Positions 16,571-24,688 of a DNA stretch of 57,809 nt are shown in pieces. A program made the translations under genes and the position numbers. The stretch comes from Cytobacillus depressus (GTDB lineage: Bacteria > Bacillota > Bacilli > Bacillales > Cytobacillaceae): assembly GCF_008923245.1 (NCBI RefSeq), contig NZ_WBOS01000022.1, positions 1 through 57,809 on the forward strand, read 5' to 3'. A model generated the notes under the pieces. That model saw only the letters and a list, made by a program, of their open reading frames with translations, did no database searches and was not told the origin of the DNA. How positions within the stretch are numbered: position 1 is the first letter of the stretch; each line of letters starts with the position of its first letter.

Positions 16571-17614
16571 TTATCGTGCATTATCTAATGTCAGGATCAG
16601 TCGAGCATTCTTTTCAAACGGCACAAATTCAGAGATTTCCGTACCATAAGAGCCTTCCACCTGTGTCTTGGCTGAACGCTCAGACTCAACGCCAAAGGCT
16701 TGTCCTTCATAACGAACCAAAGCAAAATCAGTGTCCACAAGGATAATTCGATTGTCTGGAACCTGTTGGCTAATAAACGGCTGAGAATTGATCACATCCG
16801 CAAATTGTCCATTTTGCAGTTCATCACGGTAAACATAAGCATCCCCATCACGCAATGTCGTGATTTTGTACGCTGTTTCCATGTTCATAATGGCAAGGTT
16901 CGGGTTAAAGCCCAATTCCTGATTCATGTAAGCTGAGCCATAAAACAGGTCTGCAAGGGTTAAATTTCCGGCATTAGCAATGCCCAATGTCGGTGCTGCA
17001 TCAAAGCCATCTGAGAAATAACCATTTAACAGACGATTCACCGCAACATTTTCATATTGTCTGCCAAGAGCACGACCCATGCGCTGAAGGAACAAAGCCA
17101 CAAGGTCAATATTTGCCCTCTTTGATTCATCTGTCCATTCAATTCCTCGTCCACGCTTATGCATCTTGATAGACTGATCGCCTAACTTCAGCGTTCCGGT
17201 AGGAATAGGAGCCGCTTGCCCAACATCAAGCAAGTCAGCATCTACGCTTTCTTCATCAAGGTAATACCATTGCTGTGTAAATTGGTCTGATGGAATGGAA
17301 CGAGCTATAAGCCGCTGCCAATTTGAACCTCTATCAAATCCCATGCGAAGCCCGTCTTCCACGATTGTGTTGAAGAGTGGCTTCGTGCCGTCATTTTCTA
17401 ATAAGGCCCGGACTTGCATCTTGCCGAAATCCTGAATGCCCAAAGCTTCCATGACTTGTTTTCTGGATACACCCATGTCCTGAAGATAACGCTTGTAATG
17501 ATAAGACGAAGCATTTTTAGCCGCCTTAGAATCAAATCGTTTCGCTAAAGTTCCTTGAATGGAACTATCTGTTGCAATTTCTACTTCTTTACCGAATCTA
17601 TTTTTAATTTTCAA
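16571..17614 (-). CDS. major capsid protein (HK97 fold)
   Basis: 347 aa, TTG start behind AAAAGGAG. Contains ALGRQYENVAVNRLLNG, LGFNPNLAIMNMETAYKI and, near the C-terminus, RIILVDTDFALVRYEGQAF followed by FEKNARLILTLDNAR, all in the pattern of HK97-like capsid subunits of Bacillus phages. Follows protease/scaffold and decoration genes and precedes connectors. Confidence 0.85.
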   Translation of the reverse strand: MKIKNRFGKEVEIATDSSIQGTLAKRFDSKAAKNASSYHYKRYLQDMGVSRKQVMEALGIQDFGKMQVRALLENDGTKPLFNTIVEDGLRMGFDRGSNWQRLIARSIPSDQFTQQWYYLDEESVDADLLDVGQAAPIPTGTLKLGDQSIKMHKRGRGIEWTDESKRANIDLVALFLQRMGRALGRQYENVAVNRLLNGYFSDGFDAAPTLGIANAGNLTLADLFYGSAYMNQELGFNPNLAIMNMETAYKITTLRDGDAYVYRDELQNGQFADVINSQPFISQQVPDNRIILVDTDFALVRYEGQAFGVESERSAKTQVEGSYGTEISEFVPFEKNARLILTLDNAR

Positions 17615-17645
17615 TGATGTTCACTCCTTTTCTAGTAATCTTTTT

Positions 17646-18035
17646 CTATGGCAATGCCACATCAACAAGCCCTGCTGCCACGTCAACATACAGAACCCGA
17701 GAACCATTTGCATCCCCAGCAGTGGTAACTCCGCCCTTGCCGTCAGCTGTAACCGAATCACCCAATGCCGGGGCTGTTCCTTCGAATGGCAATCTTTCCA
17801 CACGGCTGAAACCAAAAGCATGAACACCTAAAGGCTCCAACGGGTCAGTTACCGGATGTTTGGCTCTTAATTGAATCGCATCTCCTGCCCCTGCTGGAAC
17901 CGCACTATATCCTGAAGTAGTAGACCAAGAAAGAATGTCTCCTGTCTCAATCGGATTCGCTTCCGAAGCAGTTGGAACATAAACGGTCAAAGAAAGACCG
18001 TAGGAATCGGGCATAGTCGTATTAACTCTTGGCAT
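17646..18035 (-). CDS. capsid decoration (cement) protein
   Basis: 129 aa, mostly beta and Gly/Ala/Pro-rich, with IETGDILSWSTTSGYSAVPAG and ALGDSVTADGKGGVTTAGDA, in keeping with lambda gpD-like or long-loop cement proteins encoded just before the capsid gene. RBS AAGGGAG. No catalytic motifs. Confidence 0.68.
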   Translation of the reverse strand: MPRVNTTMPDSYGLSLTVYVPTASEANPIETGDILSWSTTSGYSAVPAGAGDAIQLRAKHPVTDPLEPLGVHAFGFSRVERLPFEGTAPALGDSVTADGKGGVTTAGDANGSRVLYVDVAAGLVDVALP

Positions 18036-19285
18036 TATTCAGCACTCCCTTGCGTGAAAATATTATCGTCCTCTTCAAATCGTGTTTCGGAACCTTCCGA
18101 AGTCGGCTCTTCTTCTTCTTCTTTTCCTAGATTCTCAGGCTCCGTCTGTCTCCCCGGAGTAAAGCGTTGTTTGGCAATACGCTCATAAGAATCAATTTCC
18201 TCTTTGATATGGTCAATGTCACCAGAAAGGGAAAGCATGGTGCGATAAGATTCCGCATTGAAGGTATCGCCATGTGCCTTAACGCGAGCCGCAACCGCTT
18301 GGTCGATCACATCAGCTAAATATCTGCGCCCTTGCTGTGCTTCCTTCTTTAATTGACGGATAGCTTGAATGGATGAATAATCCTTTCCTAATTCATTACG
18401 AAGAGCAATGTCCTCCGGCTGGCGGAACGGATCTCCTTCTTCACTTAAAATGTCATAAACAACCGCTTTTTCGATTTTGTTTTCACGGATAGCTGAACGA
18501 ATATCGTCCAATAAATTATTTCTTGCTGCTTGTGTCATTTCTTCATCCTCCTTCGTTTCATTTTTAGGCATATAAAAAGAACGCTTCCCATTATCCAAAC
18601 GGATGTTATAAGCGTTCTCCAGCTTCAATATTTCGCTATACGGCAAGTCTCCTTGCTCGACAAATTGCCTTGCCTTATTAATATAAGCCCCCGGTGTGGC
18701 TCCCTTATAAACGGTTGAAACCTCTCTCAAATGGGCATCCATTATCCAAGCGAAGGTTCTCATATCGTTTTCATCTTCAAGACCAGGAAAGTGCGGACAT
18801 TCCCAATCCCACATATCACGACCACAGGAAGAACATTTATACCAAAGCCTGTCTCCACCAAAGCCTACGGACAAATCTCTTTTGATTCCTGTCTGAATGG
18901 CTCTTATGGTGTCGTTGGTTTTTTCTCCATTAATCGTTAAATCCCTTACTATATACCAATAAGAATCAACCTCATTGTTTTCAAGCACACCGTCATAAGA
19001 ACGGCCAAAAGGGGATTGCATAATATCATGGGAAGGCAGAAGGCTTACACCTTGTTTTAAATCGTTGGTGTAGTTTCTTAAAGTCGTTTCCGGGTCCATC
19101 TTCGTGTAATAGGAATCAAGCCTGTCATTAGAGCAAATCCCTGAAAAAACATAAAATTCTTCCATCGACCGAAAAGGCTCCAGTGTCAGACGATTAATTT
19201 TATCCAGAATTAACGAAGTGTCCGGGTCTTCTTCGCTTACGTTGATTTGGTTAATCCTTACCGGAATCTGTACCAGCTCGCTCAA
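18035..19285 (-). CDS. prohead protease fused to scaffold domain
   Basis: 416 aa, TTG start behind GGGGGTG. HK97 U35-type protease features: LLPSHD (His, about residue 83), RDLSVGFGG (Ser, about 137) and REVSTVYKGATPGA (about 187-200). An unusual four-cysteine insert, CSSCG ... CPHF (about 150-168), lies between the Ser and the EVS motif. The C-terminal ~200 residues are Glu-rich helices ending in an acidic tail, as expected for a scaffold removed by self-cleavage. Gene order supports this. Confidence 0.8.
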   Translation of the reverse strand: MSELVQIPVRINQINVSEEDPDTSLILDKINRLTLEPFRSMEEFYVFSGICSNDRLDSYYTKMDPETTLRNYTNDLKQGVSLLPSHDIMQSPFGRSYDGVLENNEVDSYWYIVRDLTINGEKTNDTIRAIQTGIKRDLSVGFGGDRLWYKCSSCGRDMWDWECPHFPGLEDENDMRTFAWIMDAHLREVSTVYKGATPGAYINKARQFVEQGDLPYSEILKLENAYNIRLDNGKRSFYMPKNETKEDEEMTQAARNNLLDDIRSAIRENKIEKAVVYDILSEEGDPFRQPEDIALRNELGKDYSSIQAIRQLKKEAQQGRRYLADVIDQAVAARVKAHGDTFNAESYRTMLSLSGDIDHIKEEIDSYERIAKQRFTPGRQTEPENLGKEEEEEPTSEGSETRFEEDDNIFTQGSAE

Positions 19286-19300
19286 TCATTTCACCCCCTT

Positions 19301-19387
19301 TCAAATTACTCCGAATTGATTCAAAATATATAGCACCAGCAAAACGAACGCTCCAAGAAAGAAAATATCTTCCCATTTAAATTTCAT
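19301..19387 (-). CDS. 28-residue putative membrane microprotein
   Basis: Short ORF missed by usual length cut-offs: MKFKWEDIFFLGAFVLL then VLYILNQFGVI. One predicted membrane helix (about residues 8-24). The ATG overlaps the end of the 19377 gene by 11 bases and has a GAGGAAG RBS. It lies between head morphogenesis and protease genes, where no membrane role is known. Confidence 0.5.
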   Translation of the reverse strand: MKFKWEDIFFLGAFVLLVLYILNQFGVI

Positions 19388-19619
19388 TCTGCTTCCTCAA
19401 CTCGTTCAATTTCTCAGCCATTCGCCAAATCATGTCGGAGGTAAAACCGTAATCCTCCTTCAAAATGTTGAATGTTGCCGCTACAGCCGGATTATCGGGA
19501 AACAGGTCTTTCATGAATGGAGAAGGCTTCTTATAAATCTCCACATCTAGTTTCCTATTAGCTCCTTTCGGCTCCATCCGGTTTGGTATATAACCATTCA
19601 TAAAAGCATTAACATCCAT
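19377..19619 (-). CDS. small head-region protein
   Basis: 80 aa, RBS GGAGAGGAA. Mostly helical C-terminus (ATFNILKEDYGFTSDMIWRMAEKLNELRKQ). Lies directly after the head morphogenesis gene; its stop region overlaps the microprotein start. Function unknown. Confidence 0.55.
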   Translation of the reverse strand: MDVNAFMNGYIPNRMEPKGANRKLDVEIYKKPSPFMKDLFPDNPAVAATFNILKEDYGFTSDMIWRMAEKLNELRKQNEI

Positions 19620-19620
19620 G

Positions 19621-20430
19621 TTATTTTAATTCCTCTCCTTCCAATATCCTTTCGTACCAACACCTGCAATTGATCGTGTTCCCTCCGCCAGCACCTAACG
19701 AACTATCCCCCGGAAACATCAAATATTCACCATTCACGATAAATGGCTCGTCAAAGGCAACAACCTGTCCATCCGCTATCCGGTGGTGGTCTCTAGTCCG
19801 TTCCTGCAATGCGGCTCTCCATCTTTTACCGATCACTATGCCAGATTGCAAGTCTCCATGGTATTGACCAGCTCGGCCTGCAGAAATGATTTCAGTTCGG
19901 GCAATGGTCTCCGCTCTTGATTTGCTGAAGCCATAGGTATCTATTAAAGCATCGGTAGCTATTTTAATAGAGAAATGCCCCTCATATACAACATCCCACA
20001 AGGTCATATGAACGTCTTCATCCGTCACCCCTTGTATTAGTTGGGCATTCCTTCTGGAACGCTCAGACAGCCACCTAAGAAGCCTACCATCCCTTTGGTT
20101 GAACTCGATTTCAGGCGCAATCTCCAACAAAGATTCCATACCAGCAAGAACGGCAGCATTCTCCATCCAGCCCCTTGCTATATCAATCCACATTTCCATT
20201 TGGTCCCATGAATCATAGAGAATGTAGACATTCACCCAATTTTTAAATAGAAAAGGAGGGTCGGGCTTCTTATCTCTCTGCACACTCCGCAAAGAATGAG
20301 CTTCAGTAAGAACGGTTGTAGGAATGTCAGGCGCATCTTTCAATCTCTCAATATACAAATTCAGCTGATTTTCCATGAATCTTTCAAATGATTGAATCGC
20401 TTCTTCAGTCATCTCTTCCAGATCACTCAC
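19621..20430 (-). CDS. head morphogenesis protein (Mu F / SPP1 gp7 family)
   Basis: 269 aa, GTG start with a weak RBS; ATG at 20412 is an alternative. The C-terminal signature is clear: SRAETIARTEIISAGRAGQY (about 175-195), RTRDHHRIADGQ, and CRCWYERIL near the end, the Mu F-like domain. It is a minor head protein that binds the portal and may enter the host with DNA. Follows the portal gene directly. Confidence 0.87.
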   Translation of the reverse strand: MSDLEEMTEEAIQSFERFMENQLNLYIERLKDAPDIPTTVLTEAHSLRSVQRDKKPDPPFLFKNWVNVYILYDSWDQMEMWIDIARGWMENAAVLAGMESLLEIAPEIEFNQRDGRLLRWLSERSRRNAQLIQGVTDEDVHMTLWDVVYEGHFSIKIATDALIDTYGFSKSRAETIARTEIISAGRAGQYHGDLQSGIVIGKRWRAALQERTRDHHRIADGQVVAFDEPFIVNGEYLMFPGDSSLGAGGGNTINCRCWYERILEGEELK

Positions 20431-20450
20431 ATAATCGTGGTCTGTATCGA

Positions 20451-21920
20451 CTATGAATTCATTATCAGCTCTTTTTTTTTAGCAAAGAAACGCTGCTGTC
20501 TATCCTCTTGCCCTTCGCCTTCTGCATCTTCCTCGTTATCCTCTAGCCTTTTCATGTACTGTTTCGGAATCGTGAATTGCATCGGATCTGGCTTTATCGG
20601 CTCGGACACAGCTTCATGCCCAACCATTTTCATTGCCGCTTCGTCATTGCTAATCCAGCCTTGATTAATCTGCATAATCTTTGTTTCCGTTTCGTGCTTT
20701 TCAGCCTGCGCATCCTTTAAACGGTCTGTCACACGCAATGTATCAAAAGTCAGTCGGGCTTTTCCTTGGAATCCTGCGACCTGGAGGGAAACATTATAAG
20801 CCTTCTCTAACAACCGCTTTATGCCCCTCTGTAAGCTCTCAATCCCTTTGACATATATTTGCCATTGGATGGTTCCGTGTGTCTCTGTGGTTCCTTCATT
20901 ACGCCCTAACAATATCGGCAATTGCTTCAGGGATGTTATGACTTGCTGATTAATAATGTCAATAACCCTTGTGGCATCAAGTGAATGTCCAATCGCTCCG
21001 CCAGCCATATCAATTTCTACAGAATCGGTATGGAAAAAGTCAGCATCAGGCTCTAGTTGCTCCATCTGGTTTTGGATGTCCTGCACATAATTCATGACAA
21101 AATCCCTTACTGCATCAGGACCAGCAAACTTAATGTCGTCAGGCATGTTCTCGATAATCGCACTTTCTAAAACCTTAATATCGAAGCGTTGATGCCCTTG
21201 ATGATGGATGACCTTTTTCAAATCCTTCAGCACTTCAATCTGAAAGAAGATAATCTGCAAAATTGGCAGAATCGGGCTTCTTCCATGGGGGTCTCCTACA
21301 TCAGGGTCAAAAGGAAAGTAAAACACGGTCTCTTGATTCAAAACCTTGTATTCTCCGTTTGTTTGTTTCTGCACCAATTCAATCTTTCCGGTATTTGAAT
21401 TCCTTTTGAAGTCCAGCGTAACGGGATCTACCGGATGAAAGTCCGCAACTCCATCCAATCCTTCTGTCAATTCCACTTCAAGAGCAATAGCCCCCTGTGT
21501 AAATCCCGTAAGCAAAAGGACATTTATTAATTGGTCCACACCGCCACCATAAAGAGATCCCACTGTTCTTGCCAGCTCGTTGCAATATTCCGTGGCTTTT
21601 TTATCAAACTTTCCATTTGGATTCTCCACTTCTAATTCATGACCGGAGTTAGCGAGACGGAGCAAATTCCAGATTGCCATGGAAGCATCAGGATTTATAT
21701 CCCGTATCATCTTCAGGTTTTCCATCACATTTTTGGTCTTGTACTCATTTCGATGGATAATCCCCTCGTACCAGAAGAATTGCTGTTCCCATTTGTCGTA
21801 GGTTTCTTTTCTTCGATTCACCCTGCCTGTAACAGCTTTTGCTCTGGCAGCCGAACGAATGACACGATCCACATCATATTCCGGATCTTTCTTCTTTTTG
21901 AACCAATCGAATAATCCCAA
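20451..21920 (-). CDS. portal protein
   Basis: 489 aa, TTG start behind AAAGGGGGTGATGG. MGLFDWFKKKKDPEYD opening, DINPDASMAIWNLLRLAN, HPVDPVTLDFKR and FYFPFDPDVGDPHGRSPI are typical of DUF935/phage portal proteins, followed by the helical crown region and an acidic C-terminus (EEDAEGEGQEDRQQ). Twelve copies would form the DNA-packaging vertex. Lies between large terminase and head morphogenesis genes. Confidence 0.88.
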   Translation of the reverse strand: MGLFDWFKKKKDPEYDVDRVIRSAARAKAVTGRVNRRKETYDKWEQQFFWYEGIIHRNEYKTKNVMENLKMIRDINPDASMAIWNLLRLANSGHELEVENPNGKFDKKATEYCNELARTVGSLYGGGVDQLINVLLLTGFTQGAIALEVELTEGLDGVADFHPVDPVTLDFKRNSNTGKIELVQKQTNGEYKVLNQETVFYFPFDPDVGDPHGRSPILPILQIIFFQIEVLKDLKKVIHHQGHQRFDIKVLESAIIENMPDDIKFAGPDAVRDFVMNYVQDIQNQMEQLEPDADFFHTDSVEIDMAGGAIGHSLDATRVIDIINQQVITSLKQLPILLGRNEGTTETHGTIQWQIYVKGIESLQRGIKRLLEKAYNVSLQVAGFQGKARLTFDTLRVTDRLKDAQAEKHETETKIMQINQGWISNDEAAMKMVGHEAVSEPIKPDPMQFTIPKQYMKRLEDNEEDAEGEGQEDRQQRFFAKKKELIMNS

Positions 21921-21949
21921 TCCATCACCCCCTTTAAAGATTCAGCATT

Positions 21950-23314
21950 CTATTTGACTTTCAAACCGCCCAGTCTTGGAAGAATAGCTCTTTTCATTTC
22001 TTTAGGCTCGTTCAGTTTGGAGAATGCGCCAGAAACCGCATCCACTTGGTCATCATGAGCCGCTTCATTCGGGAATCCTACCAATTCATCCAAAAAGTCA
22101 TTAATCCATGCGCCCCGAACAAGCTTCACATTGCCTGCTTCACCTGCTGAAGATAACGGATTAGCTCGGACTTCCTTGCTTCCAGACACCTTATCAGCAT
22201 AAAAGACGAACCCTTTAAGGACTCGTCTTTGGTAGTGATCTATCGTATTAACACCGGAAGAACCCGGCTCTTGCTCCATGAAAATATAAACTTCTTTTCC
22301 GTCAATTTCGGCTGTTTGCCTAATCAATTCTTCAACCCCTTTTGGAGTTGTCCTTGTCCTCGTAATATTGACGATATAATAAATGCCGTCCTTTTCAGCA
22401 AGCAAGGCTCCTGCTGTCCAATCGGGGTCTTTTCCCTTCTTTGGTTCTGTGGCAGCCAAATCCCAATACCTTACAAGCTTTGCATCCTTCGGGAAATCGT
22501 CAACGATTTCAAACCAATTCCTCTTAAATTTATTACCGTCAGTTCGAACATCCCAATCCCCTTGGCGTAATTGCTTTCTGGTAACAGGATCAAGCTCCAT
22601 CAAGGAAAGCTCGTATTCTTCTGTATCCAAGAACGGATTGTCCTCCAAAGTGGCAGGAATGAAAATCCGTCCTTTGTCTTGACCTTCTATTAAAAACCGC
22701 TGTTTCACCCATTCATGCCCTCTGCCGCCCGGATTGGAAGCAACTCGGGAACGTATGGGAACAGTGGAACCTTTCAATCTTCTCAAACGTGAAAACAAAT
22801 ACGTGTATTGACTCATTTCAAATTGAGTCAATTCATCAAAACCGATAAATTGGTATTCAGAACCTTGATAATTGTACTTATCGTTTTCAGAAGCCAAATA
22901 AGCAAACGTCAAAGTCGCTCCACTTGGAAAAATCCATGTTTTTTCGTTATCTTTCCATTTGGCTTTCGTTCCTTTCAGCCATTCTTTTGCCCTATCCATC
23001 AAAGCACCGGGTAAACTTAAATCCTTATAAGTCCGTCTGAAAATAATTGCCGCATAATCAGGAATGTGGACGTATTGCAAAGCAGCCATTAACAAGGCAT
23101 CCGATTTACCGCCCCCTGCCGCTCCACCATAAAGAGCTTCCTTATCATTCAGAAGCAAGAACTCCATTTGCTTGATAGTCGGCTTATTCGGTATAAAAGG
23201 ATTAGCAAGAACTGTCTTTACAAAATGGGCAAATTCACGACTTCTTTTCTTTTCCTCTAATTTGGTCGTACATTTCTGCGTATTTTTCAATGTCTTCTTC
23301 AAAGCTGTGCTCAT
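21950..23314 (-). CDS. terL: terminase large subunit
   Basis: 454 aa. ATPase: Walker A YGGAAGGGKSDAL (about 57-69), IIFRRTYKDL, Walker B region YQFIGFDELTQF (about 150-160) and RVASNPGG coupling motif. Nuclease: YWDLAATEPK (Asp, about 290), YIFMEQEPGSSG and NEAAHDDQVDAVSGAF at the C-terminus supply the metal-binding acidic residues. The start overlaps the small subunit by 80 bases; no RBS precedes the ATG at 23314. Confidence 0.93.
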   Translation of the reverse strand: MSTALKKTLKNTQKCTTKLEEKKRSREFAHFVKTVLANPFIPNKPTIKQMEFLLLNDKEALYGGAAGGGKSDALLMAALQYVHIPDYAAIIFRRTYKDLSLPGALMDRAKEWLKGTKAKWKDNEKTWIFPSGATLTFAYLASENDKYNYQGSEYQFIGFDELTQFEMSQYTYLFSRLRRLKGSTVPIRSRVASNPGGRGHEWVKQRFLIEGQDKGRIFIPATLEDNPFLDTEEYELSLMELDPVTRKQLRQGDWDVRTDGNKFKRNWFEIVDDFPKDAKLVRYWDLAATEPKKGKDPDWTAGALLAEKDGIYYIVNITRTRTTPKGVEELIRQTAEIDGKEVYIFMEQEPGSSGVNTIDHYQRRVLKGFVFYADKVSGSKEVRANPLSSAGEAGNVKLVRGAWINDFLDELVGFPNEAAHDDQVDAVSGAFSKLNEPKEMKRAILPRLGGLKVK

Positions 23315-23765
23315 GTTTCTGGCTCACCTCTCCCCCATGTTCATGAGAAGAAATGTCCGTTGGCTCCCCTCTGGAAAGACGCTCAATTTTCACAGAAATT
23401 TCAAACCATCTTATTAGATCATTGGTGCTTAATTCAGCAGGATTTAGATTCCGAACTCTTTCAAGCACTTTGGACTGAAAACTTGTTGCCAAAGCAGCAT
23501 GTCTTTTAACCATTTCTTTTCGTTTCTTTTCCTCTTGCATCAAGGCTTGACGGTCCATTTCCATGTCATATGCCTTGACTCGTTCCACCCAATCCCACTG
23601 ACTGCTCCAACGGCTTAACAAGGTAGTCGATTTGCCCAACTCTTGACTAACTTTCGTTAAACTTCTTTCAATCCCCATGTTCCTGTATTTTACAAAGGCT
23701 TCAAATGCCTTTGCTGACTCACCTTCTCGTCTTTCATAAGGAGCTAAATTTTGCTTTTTAGACAA
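23235..23765 (-). CDS. terS: terminase small subunit
   Basis: 176 aa, TTG start. N-terminal HTH: YRNMGIERSLTKVSQELGKSTTLLSRWSSQWDWVERVKAYD, the phBC6A51-like small terminase head, then a long helical oligomerisation region and a charged tail. It selects the pac or cos site. Directly upstream of and overlapping the large subunit. Confidence 0.83.
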   Translation of the reverse strand: MSKKQNLAPYERREGESAKAFEAFVKYRNMGIERSLTKVSQELGKSTTLLSRWSSQWDWVERVKAYDMEMDRQALMQEEKKRKEMVKRHAALATSFQSKVLERVRNLNPAELSTNDLIRWFEISVKIERLSRGEPTDISSHEHGGEVSQKHEHSFEEDIEKYAEMYDQIRGKEKKS

Positions 23766-23767
23766 CC

Positions 23768-24688
23768 TCAGTCACCTTGCAAATATTGGGTTGCCCAATA
23801 CTCTAAAGCTTCCCATTTTTGTTGTTTTTCCAGTTCTCCTTTAGACAACATTCTGTCTAAGGCTTTCTTTACAACTGCTCCACTTTTTGACGGGATTTTA
23901 TGGTGATTGAAAATAGTCGATAACGGAATCCAATTCTTATGTTTTGCTTCCTGTTCTTCTTCGTCATACCATCCATCACTTAGCTGATCTAAATTCCTTT
24001 GAACAATGCCCAGGAGGATTAAAAGTGTAAGTGCAACGTTTTTCACATCATAGGAAGTGCTTACCGCTTCCATTGAATCTAAGAAATTATCATAGGCTTG
24101 CATACTTGCCAGCCATACTTCATCCGCTTTTACCTCTTTCTGAATTTCATCAATCATTTCCTTCGCTTTCTCCAATTCGGAAGGAAGAAAAACGATATTC
24201 ATAGTCTGAAACTCCAGATTCACTTCACTTAATGATTCTGGTTGTACCTTCTCCAGAAGCTCCAATGTTTTATCATCAAGTCCTGCATACATCTTAAAAT
24301 CAATATCCTCAATTTCCTCATAGAGTGTTTTTAGGATAGTTGGGTCATCTTCTCCGCTTATGGCGTTATGGCTTAACTGGATTGCACGCTGTCTGTCTTG
24401 GGAAAGCTTATCTTCCGTGCCGATGAATTCTATCGTATCAAGTCCAGCTTCAATGGCTGCTTTAACCCTGTGGTTTCCGCTCAACACCTTCCAATGACCA
24501 TCTTCCCAAATACAGAATGGAAGCTGTGTCAATTTTCCGTCACGCTGAATATTGGAGACCAACTGTTGGAAAGTCTCATGTCTCATATACCGTGCATTAA
24601 GCTCCAGTAATTTCAAGTCCCTTGGATTAGCCGAAACGATTTTTGTATTTATTTTGGCTTCTTTTGTACTATTCATTTTTTCCTTCAC
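23768..24688 (-). CDS. ParB/Srx-fold protein next to DNA-modification gene
   Basis: 306 aa from GTG 24688, or 302 aa from ATG 24676 (AAGG just upstream). The N-terminal ParB-like domain is clear: LLELNARYMRHETFQQLVSNI, then LPFCIWEDGHWKVLSGNHRVKAA-type phosphate-binding loop (GNHR, about 75-80). The C-terminal half is helical. Overlaps the upstream Mom-like gene by 20 bases. ParB-fold proteins of this type act as CTP/ATP-dependent clamps or nucleases and are often paired with DNA base-modification enzymes in phages (family knowledge), so it is less likely to be the plasmid partition ParB. Confidence 0.75.
   Translation of the reverse strand: MKEKMNSTKEAKINTKIVSANPRDLKLLELNARYMRHETFQQLVSNIQRDGKLTQLPFCIWEDGHWKVLSGNHRVKAAIEAGLDTIEFIGTEDKLSQDRQRAIQLSHNAISGEDDPTILKTLYEEIEDIDFKMYAGLDDKTLELLEKVQPESLSEVNLEFQTMNIVFLPSELEKAKEMIDEIQKEVKADEVWLASMQAYDNFLDSMEAVSTSYDVKNVALTLLILLGIVQRNLDQLSDGWYDEEEQEAKHKNWIPLSTIFNHHKIPSKSGAVVKKALDRMLSKGELEKQQKWEALEYWATQYLQGD

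Noticed and set aside
23768..24688. Partition ParB partner of ParA
   Set aside because: It is 15 kb from parA, lies in the modification/packaging operon and lacks a visible HTH after the ParB-fold domain; the small gene downstream of parA fits better.
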